Assembly (NCBI RefSeq): GCF_009909205.1
Contig: NZ_JAAAPN010000001.1
Location: 372,001 to 436,000, forward strand
DNA from: Aquabacterium fontiphilum
Lineage (GTDB): Bacteria > Pseudomonadota > Gammaproteobacteria > Burkholderiales > Burkholderiaceae_C
Reading direction: 5' to 3'
Length of the DNA stretch: 64,000 bases
In this document: piece by piece, positions 1-7,525 of the stretch
How the letters are laid out: each line of letters opens with the position of its first letter
Numbering within the stretch: the stretch's first letter is position 1
The notes under the pieces: generated by a model
What the model saw: the letters and a program-made list of their open reading frames with translations, nothing else
Database searches by the model: none
What the model was told of the DNA's origin: nothing
Made by a program: the position numbers and the translations under genes

Positions 1-105
1 GTGCTGGCGCCGGTTCTCGAGGCACTGATGTGGCCGCTGGCCACGATGCTGCTGCTTGCGCCACAGCGGCGTCCACCGGTGCGCGACAAGAACCGTCCGC
101 TGTGA
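1..105 (+). CDS. mreD: Rod shape-determining protein MreD, C-terminal end (partial)
   Basis: Only the last 34 codons are present; the frame is open from base 1 and stops at 103-105. The visible tail has a hydrophobic segment (WPLATMLLLAP) followed by a polar end (QRRPPVRDKNRPL), which matches the C-terminus of beta-proteobacterial MreD, an integral membrane component of the MreBCD elongation complex. The next genes are mrdA and rodA, the usual partners in the mreBCD-mrdA-rodA cluster, so context supports the call strongly. The gap to mrdA is 25 bp, so they are probably co-transcribed. Confidence 0.8.
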   Translation: MLAPVLEALMWPLATMLLLAPQRRPPVRDKNRPL

Positions 106-130
106 GCGGCACGCGCAAGGCTGGCAGCCC

Positions 131-2317
131 ATGACCGAGATCCGCAACGTCGAGCAGGAGCTGGGCCGGTTGCGCCTGCGTTTGTGGGTCGCGGCGGGCT
201 TCGTGCTGTTCTGCTTTGGTCTGCTGGTCTTTCGCATGGTCGTGCTGCAGGTCGTCCGCCATGACGACTTCGTGCAGCGCGCCGAGAACAACCGCATTGC
301 GGTGGTGCCCATCGTGCCCAACCGCGGCCTGATCGTGGATCGCCATGGCGTTGTGCTGGCCAACAACTACGCGGCCTACACGCTGGAGATCACGCCGTCG
401 AAGGTCGATGATCTGGAGGCCACGATCGATGCACTGGCCGAGGTGGTCGATATCCAACCTCGCGACCGCCGCCGTTTCAAGCGCCTGCGCGAAGAGTCCA
501 AGAGCTTCGAGTCCATCCCCATCCGCACGCGGCTCAGCGACGCCGAGGTGGCGCGCTTCACCGCGCAGCGCTTCCGTTTCCCCGGGGTGGACATTCAGGC
601 ACGCCTGTTCCGCCATTACCCATATGGCGAGACAGCCAGCCACGTGCTGGGCTACATCGGCCGCATCAGCCGTCGCGATGCCGAGGCCATGGAAGACTGG
701 CCCGAAGAAGATCAGGCGAATTACCGCGGCACCGAGTACATCGGCAAGCTGGGCATCGAGCAAGCCTACGAGCGCGAGCTGCATGGCATCACCGGATTTG
801 AGCAGGTCGAGACGAGTGCTGGTGGGCGGGCCGTGCGCAGCCTGCGGTCCAACCCGGCCACGCCGGGCAACACGGTGCACCTGTCGATCGACATCAAGCT
901 GCAGCATCTCATCGAGCGGCTGTACGGCAACCGGCGAGGTGCGCTTGTGGCCATCGATCCGCGCAATGGCGAGGTCCTGGCCTTTGTCAGCAAGCCCACG
1001 TTCGACCCCAACCTGTTTGTTGACGGGATCGACCACGAAAGCTGGAAGGCGCTCAACGAGTCGCCCGACAAGCCCTTGCTGAACCGGGCCCTGCGTGGGC
1101 TGTATCCTCCCGGATCGACCTACAAGCCCTTCATGGCCCTGGCTGCATTGAACACCGGCAAGCGCGCGGCCAACACCGTGATCATGGACAACGGCACCTT
1201 TGTGTTCGGTGGCCATCGCTTTCGCAGCCCGGCCGGCGAGCAGGGCGGGCCGATGGACATGAGTCGCGCCATCATCAAGTCCAGCAACGTCTACTTCTAT
1301 TCGCTGGCCAACGAGATGGGCGTGGACCTCATCCACGACCAGATGGCCCCGCTGGGATTCGGTCAGCTCACCGGCATCGACCTCAAGGGCGAGTTGCGCG
1401 GCATCCTGCCATCGACCACCTGGAAGCGTGAGACCTACCGGCGGCCCGAGCAGAAGCGCTGGTACGCGGGCGAAACCATCTCGCTGGGCATCGGCCAGGG
1501 CTACAACAGCTTCACGATGCTGCAGATCGCCAAGGCGCTGGGCACCGTGGTCAACGACGGTCAGCGTTTCCAACCGCGTTTGGTGCGCGAGATCGAGGAC
1601 ATGGTCTCGCGAGAGCGGCATGCGCCGGCGCGCGAACCACTCGTGCCCCTGCCGCTCAAGCCCGAGCACACGCGCTTGATCCGCGAGGCCATGTACCGTG
1701 TGACGCAGGAGGGCACATCGACCCGCGTCTTCTGGGGCGCAGCCTACACCAGCGGCGGCAAGACCGGCACGGCGCAGGCCGTGGGCCTGAGGCAGAACGA
1801 GCGCTACGTGGCCTCGCGTCTGGAAGAGTACAAGCGCGACCATTCGCTGTACGAAGCCTTTGCACCGGTCGACCGGCCGCAGGTGGCGCTTGCGGTCATT
1901 GTCGAGAACGCCGGTTTTGGGGCTGCTGCGGCAGCGCCGATCGCCCGTCGTGTGCTTGACTATCTGTTGCTGGGTGTCTACCCCAGCGAGGAAGACATCT
2001 TGGCGGTACAGCAGGGCCGGGCGGCGGCGCCCATCGGCACGCCACGTCGGGTGGCCGACGTGCCGCTGCCGCGTGGTGTCAATGCCTTTGGCGCCGAGGT
2101 GGACGGCGAGGTGATCGGCCAGCCGTCCGACCCCGCGCGGCCGCCGGTGCCGCCGTCTGGCGCGTCGGCCGCATCCGTGCCGCTGGCCGCTGCAAGCGCG
2201 GTCGTGGTGCCGGTCGCATCCGCACCCGCGGTGCCCAACTCGCCGGCCGCACCGGCACCGCCTGCCCTGCCTGCGCCGTCGGCCCCGGCCACGCGCGACT
2301 CTGGAGGCCCGCCATGA
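131..2317 (+). CDS. mrdA: Penicillin-binding protein 2 (peptidoglycan D,D-transpeptidase MrdA)
   Basis: Class B penicillin-binding protein that cross-links peptidoglycan during cell elongation, working with RodA. From the ATG at 131 it has 728 residues: a short cytoplasmic start, one membrane anchor at about 17-42, a dimerisation/pedestal region, then the transpeptidase domain. All three active-site motifs are visible: STYK at 329-332 (nucleophile Ser329), SSN at 384-386 and KTG at 544-546. The frame is open further upstream to 56 but that part does not resemble PBP2, so 131 is preferred. The last 70 residues or so are Pro/Ala rich (APAVPNSPAAPAPP), longer than in E. coli (633 aa) and probably disordered. 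It overlaps rodA by four bases. Confidence 0.96.
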   Translation: MTEIRNVEQELGRLRLRLWVAAGFVLFCFGLLVFRMVVLQVVRHDDFVQRAENNRIAVVPIVPNRGLIVDRHGVVLANNYAAYTLEITPSKVDDLEATIDALAEVVDIQPRDRRRFKRLREESKSFESIPIRTRLSDAEVARFTAQRFRFPGVDIQARLFRHYPYGETASHVLGYIGRISRRDAEAMEDWPEEDQANYRGTEYIGKLGIEQAYERELHGITGFEQVETSAGGRAVRSLRSNPATPGNTVHLSIDIKLQHLIERLYGNRRGALVAIDPRNGEVLAFVSKPTFDPNLFVDGIDHESWKALNESPDKPLLNRALRGLYPPGSTYKPFMALAALNTGKRAANTVIMDNGTFVFGGHRFRSPAGEQGGPMDMSRAIIKSSNVYFYSLANEMGVDLIHDQMAPLGFGQLTGIDLKGELRGILPSTTWKRETYRRPEQKRWYAGETISLGIGQGYNSFTMLQIAKALGTVVNDGQRFQPRLVREIEDMVSRERHAPAREPLVPLPLKPEHTRLIREAMYRVTQEGTSTRVFWGAAYTSGGKTGTAQAVGLRQNERYVASRLEEYKRDHSLYEAFAPVDRPQVALAVIVENAGFGAAAAAPIARRVLDYLLLGVYPSEEDILAVQQGRAAAPIGTPRRVADVPLPRGVNAFGAEVDGEVIGQPSDPARPPVPPSGASAASVPLAAASAVVVPVASAPAVPNSPAAPAPPALPAPSAPATRDSGGPP

Positions 2318-3468
2318 GTGTTGCGTTCGACAAGCCCTCCCTGTGGCAGCGCTTGCGCCCGGTGTTCCAGGGTTTTGATCTGCCCTTGGTGGCGGCCATC
2401 GTTTTTCTGTCTGCGCTCGCGCTGATCAACATGTACTCGGTCGGCGCAGATCACGGGACGCGCTTCTTCCAGCACGCCCGCAACATCCTGCTGGCGCTTG
2501 GGGTGATGTTCGTGGTGGCGCAGGTGCCGCCTCAGCGCATCATGAGCCTGGCGCTGCCGCTGTATGTGGTCGGTGTGGTGCTGTTGCTGGGCGTCGAATT
2601 CTTTGGCGTCACGAAGAAAGGGGCCACGCGCTGGCTCAATGTGGGTGTAGTGATCCAGCCGTCGGAGATCATGAAGATCGCGATGCCGCTGATGCTGGCA
2701 TGGTGGTTCCAGCGTCGTGAGGGCCAGTTGCGGCCACTCGACTTCGGCGTGGCCGCCGGCATTCTGGCGTTACCGGCAGCGTTGATCCTCAAGCAGCCGG
2801 ATCTCGGCACCACCTTGCTTGTGGTGCTGGCCGGTCTGTATGTGATCTTCTTTGCCGGGCTGAGCTGGCGGCTGATCGTGCCCGTGGTGGCCGTGGGTGC
2901 GCTGGGCCTGTCGCTCATCGTGGCTTTCGAGGCCGACATCTGCCAGCCTGAGGTCAACTGGCCCGGCTTGCACACCTATCAGAAGAACCGGGTCTGCACG
3001 CTGCTCGACCCCATGTCCGATCCACTGGGCAAGGGCTTCCACATCATCCAGAGCATGATCGCCATTGGCTCGGGCGGGGTCACGGGCAAGGGCTTCATGC
3101 AAGGCACCCAGACCCATCTGGAGTTCATCCCCGAGCGCACCACCGACTTCGCCTTTGCCGGCTACGCCGAAGAACACGGCCTGATCGGTGTGCTCGTGCT
3201 GATGGTGGGCTTTCTATGGTTGATCTTCCGCGGCCTGCTGATCGCGTGGCAGGCGCCCACGCTGTTCACCCGGCTGCTCGCGGGGGCCATGGCGCTGAAC
3301 TTCTTCAGCTATGCCTTCGTCAACATGGGCATGGTCAGCGGCATCCTGCCGGTGGTCGGCGTGCCGCTGCCTTTCGTGAGCTACGGCGGCACCGCCATGG
3401 TCACGCTGGGTCTGGGCATGGGGGTGCTGATGTCGATTGCGCGCAGCCGCGGCCTGATGCAGCGTTGA
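2314..3468 (+). CDS. rodA: Rod shape-determining protein RodA (SEDS glycosyltransferase)
   Basis: SEDS-family peptidoglycan polymerase, an inner-membrane protein with about ten helices that elongates glycan strands from lipid II with PBP2. The 384-residue product has the conserved SEDS segments: KKGATRWLNVG early, KQPDLGTTLLV in the middle, FIPERTTDFAFAGYAEEHG, and the C-terminal GVPLPFVSYGGTAM. Length matches the family. The start codon overlaps the mrdA stop (ATGA), so translation is likely coupled. Confidence 0.96.
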   Translation: MSVAFDKPSLWQRLRPVFQGFDLPLVAAIVFLSALALINMYSVGADHGTRFFQHARNILLALGVMFVVAQVPPQRIMSLALPLYVVGVVLLLGVEFFGVTKKGATRWLNVGVVIQPSEIMKIAMPLMLAWWFQRREGQLRPLDFGVAAGILALPAALILKQPDLGTTLLVVLAGLYVIFFAGLSWRLIVPVVAVGALGLSLIVAFEADICQPEVNWPGLHTYQKNRVCTLLDPMSDPLGKGFHIIQSMIAIGSGGVTGKGFMQGTQTHLEFIPERTTDFAFAGYAEEHGLIGVLVLMVGFLWLIFRGLLIAWQAPTLFTRLLAGAMALNFFSYAFVNMGMVSGILPVVGVPLPFVSYGGTAMVTLGLGMGVLMSIARSRGLMQR

Positions 3469-3498
3469 CCCTGACGAGACGCAAACCCTGTTGACGCC

Positions 3499-3520
3499 AT
3501 GGCGCTAACATCGGCGCCAT
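3499..3520 (+). promoter_or_regulatory. Hairpin covering the coq7 start codon
   Basis: A 7-bp perfect inverted repeat, ATGGCGC at 3499-3505 and GCGCCAT at 3514-3520, separated by TAACATCG. The right arm includes the first two bases of the coq7 ATG (3519-3521), and no Shine-Dalgarno sequence is visible before that ATG. If the RNA starts upstream it would fold over the start codon. Alternatively TAACAT (3506-3511) may be a -10 element giving a nearly leaderless message. Both are inferences. Confidence 0.35.
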
Positions 3521-4202
3521 GACCGATGTTTCTCAACCCCCTCTGGCCGGCGCCAACCGGGCCCACGGCGTGCGCCACGATCCGGTGGACCGCCTGATTC
3601 TGGCCGTGGACAGCGCGTTGCGCACCTGCTTTGCCGATCATGCCGCCAGCCGCCCATGCCCGCGCGCAGAGGCCGAAGACGGCCCGCTGTCGGCGGAGGA
3701 CAAGCGTCTGTCGGCCGCATTGATGCGGGTGAACCACGTGGGTGAGGTCTGTGCCCAGGCCCTGTACGCCTCGCAGGCCTTCGGGACCACCGATCCGGCG
3801 CTGAAGGCGCAGTTCGAGCACGCTGCCCGCGAAGAAACCGATCATCTGGCTTGGACGGAGCAGCGCCTCAAGGAACTGGGCGGGCGCACCAGCCTGCTCA
3901 ATCCGCTGTGGTACGGCGGGGCCTTTGCCATCGGGCTGCTCGCCGCCAAGGCGGGCGACAAGGTCAGCCTGGGCTTTGTGGTGGAAACCGAACGCCAGGT
4001 GGAGCATCACCTCAACAGCCACATGGACCGCCTGCCAGCCGGCGACCAGGCCTCTCGGGCCATCGTGGCGCAGATGCGTGACGACGAGGTCGCCCATGCC
4101 GACGCCGCCTTGGCGGCCGGCGGCCAGGCATTGCCCGCGCCGGTCAAGGGCCTGATGCGGCTGGCGGCCAAGGTGATGACCACCGTGGCGCACCGCATCT
4201 GA
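3519..4202 (+). CDS. coq7: 2-polyprenyl-3-methyl-6-methoxy-1,4-benzoquinone monooxygenase (Coq7)
   Basis: Di-iron hydroxylase of ubiquinone synthesis that makes demethylubiquinol from the C6-unsubstituted quinol, peripheral on the inner membrane. The 227-residue product shows the carboxylate/His ligand motifs of the family in order: [34 protein letters not shown] and DDEVAHAD. These fit the four-helix bundle of the Coq7/CAT5 type, not the flavoprotein UbiF of E. coli. It follows rodA by 50 bp on the same strand; functionally it is unrelated to it. Confidence 0.94.
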   Translation: MTDVSQPPLAGANRAHGVRHDPVDRLILAVDSALRTCFADHAASRPCPRAEAEDGPLSAEDKRLSAALMRVNHVGEVCAQALYASQAFGTTDPALKAQFEHAAREETDHLAWTEQRLKELGGRTSLLNPLWYGGAFAIGLLAAKAGDKVSLGFVVETERQVEHHLNSHMDRLPAGDQASRAIVAQMRDDEVAHADAALAAGGQALPAPVKGLMRLAAKVMTTVAHRI

Positions 4203-4217
4203 GCCGGCATCCGGCTC
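4201..4217. terminator. Short hairpin between convergent coq7 and OsmC-family gene
   Basis: GAGCCGG at 4201-4207 and CCGGCTC at 4211-4217 form a 7-bp stem with a 3-nt loop, starting inside the coq7 stop codon. It lies between two convergent genes. There is no T-run on either side, so it may stabilise 3' ends rather than end transcription by itself. Confidence 0.3.
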
Positions 4218-4239
4218 GGTGGGAAGGAGAGGCCGCCGC

Positions 4240-4662
4240 TCAGGCGGCAACGATCTCGAAGCTGGTCGTGATCTCGGCGGTCTTGCCGATCATGATGCTG
4301 GCCGAGCAGTATTTCTCGTGCGACATCTGAATGGCGCGAGCCACGGCGGTCTCGGTGAGGTTCACGCCGGTCACAACGAAGTGCATGTTCACTTTCGTAA
4401 ACACCTTGGGATCGGTGTCGGCGCGTTCGGCTGTCAGCTTGACCTGGCAGCCCCGCACGTCGTGGCGCCCCCGCTTGAGGATGAGCACCACGTCATAGGC
4501 GGTGCAGCCGCCGGTGCCAGCCAGCACGGTTTCCATGGGCCGGGGGGCCAGGTTGCGGCCTCCGCCCTCAGGGGCGCCGTCCATGTTGATGATGTGGCCA
4601 CTGCCGGTTTCGGCCATGAAGGCCATGCCGGAGGCGGGCTGCCAGTGGATGGTGCATTCCAT
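4240..4662 (-). CDS. OsmC family protein (YhfA-like)
   Basis: OsmC/Ohr-superfamily protein of 140 residues. Two cysteines sit in the family context: TGGCTAYDVV in the first half and HEKYCSAS in the second, consistent with the redox cysteine pair. The typical central stretch PMETVLAGTGGC is intact. OsmC/Ohr proteins reduce organic hydroperoxides; for YhfA-type members the physiological substrate is not settled, so I do not assign one. I chose the ATG at 4662 (MECTIHWQ) because the family begins there; the frame is open upstream to 4788 but that extension is not OsmC-like. It is convergent with coq7. Confidence 0.88.
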   Translation of the reverse strand: MECTIHWQPASGMAFMAETGSGHIINMDGAPEGGGRNLAPRPMETVLAGTGGCTAYDVVLILKRGRHDVRGCQVKLTAERADTDPKVFTKVNMHFVVTGVNLTETAVARAIQMSHEKYCSASIMIGKTAEITTSFEIVAA

Positions 4663-4963
4663 GAAAAACGTCCTGTCTGCGGTAACAAAGGCGGGCGTGA
4701 AATATGCCACGAGGGCAGGTGCAACGGCCGCGGAACTTTTCTGAATGTAAAGGTTCTCACCCAGAGCTTGTTTCTTGTTTCTCTCCACTTACCTCCCTGG
4801 TCGGGAAGTATTGCAGCCCGAGGCCCTCAACGGCCCTCGGGCTTTTTTTTGGGCGGTGTGGGCTGAGCCTGCTCCCCCAAGAGGAGGGGAGTCCTGCGCG
4901 CGGCCAGGCCGTCGGCGTAGCATGCCGTATCGGTCTTCGTGGCCATGACAAGGAGCAGCCAGC
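4663..4963. other. 301-bp intergenic region with an orphan plus-strand terminator
   Basis: Region between the starts of two divergent genes (OsmC family, minus; DUF2157, plus). I find no convincing ORF. Near 4740-4795 it is unusually T-rich for this genome. It contains a strong intrinsic terminator on the plus strand (4816-4850) with no plus-strand gene before it, and an AAGGAGC ribosome-binding site just before the ATG at 4964. A short untranslated RNA ending at the terminator is possible. Confidence 0.4.
4816..4850 (+). terminator. Strong intrinsic terminator without an upstream gene
   Basis: GCCCGAG-GCC (4816-4825) pairs with GGC-CTCGGGC (4832-4842, one bulged C), loop CTCAAC, followed by eight T (4843-4850). 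This is a textbook plus-strand terminator. It sits 114 bp before the DUF2157 start and downstream of a minus-strand gene, so the RNA it ends is unassigned. Confidence 0.8.
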
Positions 4964-5902
4964 ATGGATCATCGGACAAGACGGTTGTCCGAATGGGCGC
5001 GTCACGGCACGGGCTTGCCGCAGGCCGTGGCCGTGTCAGGAGCCGGGCTGCTGGGCTTGGGCGTGGTCTTTTGGGTGGCGGCCAACTGGGCCTACTGGCC
5101 TCGCCTGGCTCAGTTCGCCATCCTGCAGGGCGCCTGGTTGGCGTGCTGCGTGGCGGCGGCGCAGCGCCCGGCTTGGCGCACGCCGCTGGCAGTGGTGGCG
5201 TTCGCCTCGCTCGGGGGCCTGTTGACTTATTTCGGGCAGACCTATCAAACGGGCGCCGACCCGTGGACGCTGTTTGCCACCTGGGCGGCGCTGGGCCTGC
5301 CCCTGTGCCTGGCTGTGCGGCGTGATGGCCTGTGGGCAGCGTGGGCGCTGGTCGCGCTGACGGGCGTGGCGTTGTGGTGGCAGACCTGGCAAGGCTCGCT
5401 GTGGCGTCACGACGGCAACTGGGGGCCGATGTGGCTGGCCTGGGCGCTGGCCGCAGTCATCAGCCTGGCACTGCATCCCGCCCTGCATGCCGGCTGGGCA
5501 CACTGGCGCGGCGCCGGCCGCGTGGCCTGGTTGACCGCCCTGGTGCTGACGCTGCTGATGCTGGGCACGGGGGCGGTGCTCGCCCTGACGCGGCCAGACT
5601 GGGGTGGCCCGTGGGCTGTCGCCGGGCTGCTGCTGGCGGGGCTGATGGGCGCGACCCTGCGCGCCAGACCGCGCGACGTCGCGGCGCTCAGCGCCCAGGC
5701 GCTGTTGGGCAATGTGCTGCTGGTCGGCGGCCTGGCCAGGCTGCTGTTCGACGGGGCGCGCGGATCGGACGCCGGCGTCTTTCTGCTGCTGGGTCTGATT
5801 GCCATGGGCGCGCTCGCGGCCTCGGTGACCTGGATTCTGCGGTGGTCCCGAGCGGACGCTGAAGCGGACGGCGCGGCCCGGCAGCCAGGTGGTGCCGCAT
5901 GA
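4964..5902 (+). CDS. DUF2157 domain-containing membrane protein
   Basis: A 312-residue polytopic membrane protein with about nine to ten hydrophobic segments. The N-terminal GLLGLGVVFWVAANWAYWPR followed by GGLLTYFGQTYQTGADPW is characteristic of DUF2157. No biochemical function is established for the family. An AAGGAGC site precedes the ATG. Its last four bases overlap the start of the next gene (DUF4401/GDYXXLXY), and these two families are commonly found together, so they probably act as one membrane unit. Confidence 0.85.
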   Translation: MDHRTRRLSEWARHGTGLPQAVAVSGAGLLGLGVVFWVAANWAYWPRLAQFAILQGAWLACCVAAAQRPAWRTPLAVVAFASLGGLLTYFGQTYQTGADPWTLFATWAALGLPLCLAVRRDGLWAAWALVALTGVALWWQTWQGSLWRHDGNWGPMWLAWALAAVISLALHPALHAGWAHWRGAGRVAWLTALVLTLLMLGTGAVLALTRPDWGGPWAVAGLLLAGLMGATLRARPRDVAALSAQALLGNVLLVGGLARLLFDGARGSDAGVFLLLGLIAMGALAASVTWILRWSRADAEADGAARQPGGAA

Positions 5903-7482
5903 GCGCCCCGGTGTCTCGCCCCTGGCCGGTGGTGATCCTGACCGCGCTGGGCGCCTGGTTGTCGCTGTTGCCTCTGGTGGGCGTGCTGGCGCTGCTGTTC
6001 GGCGACGCTTGGCGCAGTGGGCCGGGGCCGTACGCGTTCGGTGCTCTGTTGCTGGGTGGCGGGCTGACGGTGGTGCGCAGCCGGGGGCTGTCGCTGTTTG
6101 TCGAGCAACTGGCCTGGCCGGTGTTGTTGCTGGGGCTGGGGGCACTGACCTTTGGCTTCACGCGAGATCTGAGCGATGAGGGGGCCTTGTGGGCGTTGGC
6201 GCTGTGCGCGCTGGGCGTGTCGACGGTGGTGCCGCAGCGCGCGTTCCAGGCCTTGCTGGGCGCGGCGGCCCTGGCATTGGGCCTGATGGCCTGTGTGGAG
6301 GCCTTGCCCTGGGCGGGCCGCACGGCGGGCCTGGCTTGGGCAGTGCACGGGGCTGTATGGGTCGTGGGGGCACTGATGGCGGTGCGGCATGGTGCCGTGC
6401 GCCAGGGGTTCGGGCCGGGCGCGCTGGCCTGGGCCGAGGCCGTGCTGGGCGGCATGGCCGTGGTGGCGTTGGCCGCCCTGGCCGCGTGGTCGGGCATGAC
6501 GATGTTGCTGCCGGCGGCGGGCGGCGGGCTGATGGGCCCGGGTGGCACCGGCGGTGCCCACGCATTCGAGCAGTCGGGGCTGGTGTGGGCGGCCGTGTCT
6601 GCAGCGGGCGCCGCTGTGGCGGGCGCGCGCGTGTGGCGTGCGTGGCCGCACTGGCGCCGGCCGTGGTGGGTGGCGGTGTGGCTGTGTCTGCTGGCGCTGG
6701 CTGCAGTCATCCCGGGCCTGGGCTGGGCGCTGGCGGCGCTGGTGCTGTGTGCCTTGACCCGCAGGCCATATCTGGCGGGCTGGGCCGCACTGGTGTTGCT
6801 GTGGGTGTTGGGCGCCTTCTACTACCAGCTTGCCTGGCCTCTGGCTTGGAAGGCCGTGATGCTGGTGGCGGCCGGTGCCTTGCTGGGTGGTTTGGGTGCC
6901 TGGGGCATGCGGGAGCATCGAGAAGCTGCTGTGTCCGGCACAAGGCCTGCGTCCGACCCCCGCTCCGCCCATCCCATCGACCGCCGCGGCCTGATCCTGG
7001 CCGGGGCGGCGGTAGCGATGTTGGGCGTCAATGCCGCGATCTGGCAGAAAGAACAGCTCATCCGAGAGGGCCAGCCGGTGTTCATCGCGTTGGCGCCCGT
7101 GGACCCGCGTTCGCTGATGCAGGGCGACTTCATGGCCCTGGCTTTCGAGATGCCACCGGCGCCCATGGGGTCGGCCGCGGCGCCGGGCTGGCACGAGGCC
7201 TTGCCCGGCGAGCAGCGTTGGCACGCCGTGGCGGTGCGCGATGCACGCGGTGTGGCCACGCTCAGGCGGTATGACCTGGGTGAGGGCGCGTTGGCGCCGG
7301 GCGAGTTCCGCATCCAGCTCACGCGCAAGCCGCAGGGCTGGACGGTGGTGACCGACGCGTGGTTCTTTGCCGAGGGCGAGGCCCGTCGCTGGGAGGCCGC
7401 ACGCTTTGGTGAGTTCCGCGTCGACGCGCGGGGGCGGGCCTTGCTGGTGGGCTTGCGCGGGGCGGATCTGGCGCCGCTGTGA
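5899..7482 (+). CDS. DUF4401 and GDYXXLXY domain fusion membrane protein
   Basis: A 527-residue protein. Residues 1 to about 345 are a run of transmembrane segments of the DUF4401 type. After a short linker (about 350-365) comes one further membrane helix (RGLILAGAAVAMLGVNAAIW) and a soluble C-terminal domain with DPRSLMQGDFMALAFEMP, the GDYXXLXY-type motif. The two parts are often separate genes, so this is a fusion of the two partners that usually accompany DUF2157. Function is unknown. It ends convergently with rep, 43 bp away. Confidence 0.82.
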   Translation: MSAPVSRPWPVVILTALGAWLSLLPLVGVLALLFGDAWRSGPGPYAFGALLLGGGLTVVRSRGLSLFVEQLAWPVLLLGLGALTFGFTRDLSDEGALWALALCALGVSTVVPQRAFQALLGAAALALGLMACVEALPWAGRTAGLAWAVHGAVWVVGALMAVRHGAVRQGFGPGALAWAEAVLGGMAVVALAALAAWSGMTMLLPAAGGGLMGPGGTGGAHAFEQSGLVWAAVSAAGAAVAGARVWRAWPHWRRPWWVAVWLCLLALAAVIPGLGWALAALVLCALTRRPYLAGWAALVLLWVLGAFYYQLAWPLAWKAVMLVAAGALLGGLGAWGMREHREAAVSGTRPASDPRSAHPIDRRGLILAGAAVAMLGVNAAIWQKEQLIREGQPVFIALAPVDPRSLMQGDFMALAFEMPPAPMGSAAAPGWHEALPGEQRWHAVAVRDARGVATLRRYDLGEGALAPGEFRIQLTRKPQGWTVVTDAWFFAEGEARRWEAARFGEFRVDARGRALLVGLRGADLAPL

Positions 7483-7525
7483 ACCGGAGAGGGGGCGGAG
7501 GTCGGGGGGCGGTCAGCCCGCCGAC

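Noticed and set aside
3491-3511. TTGACG and TAACAT as a promoter for coq7
   Set aside because: Only 9 bp lie between the hexamers, too short for a sigma-70 promoter.
5407-7224. 605-codon minus-strand frame
   Set aside because: Opposite the DUF2157/DUF4401 pair; sequence is Gln/Arg/His rich without domains, while the plus-strand proteins have clear membrane segments.
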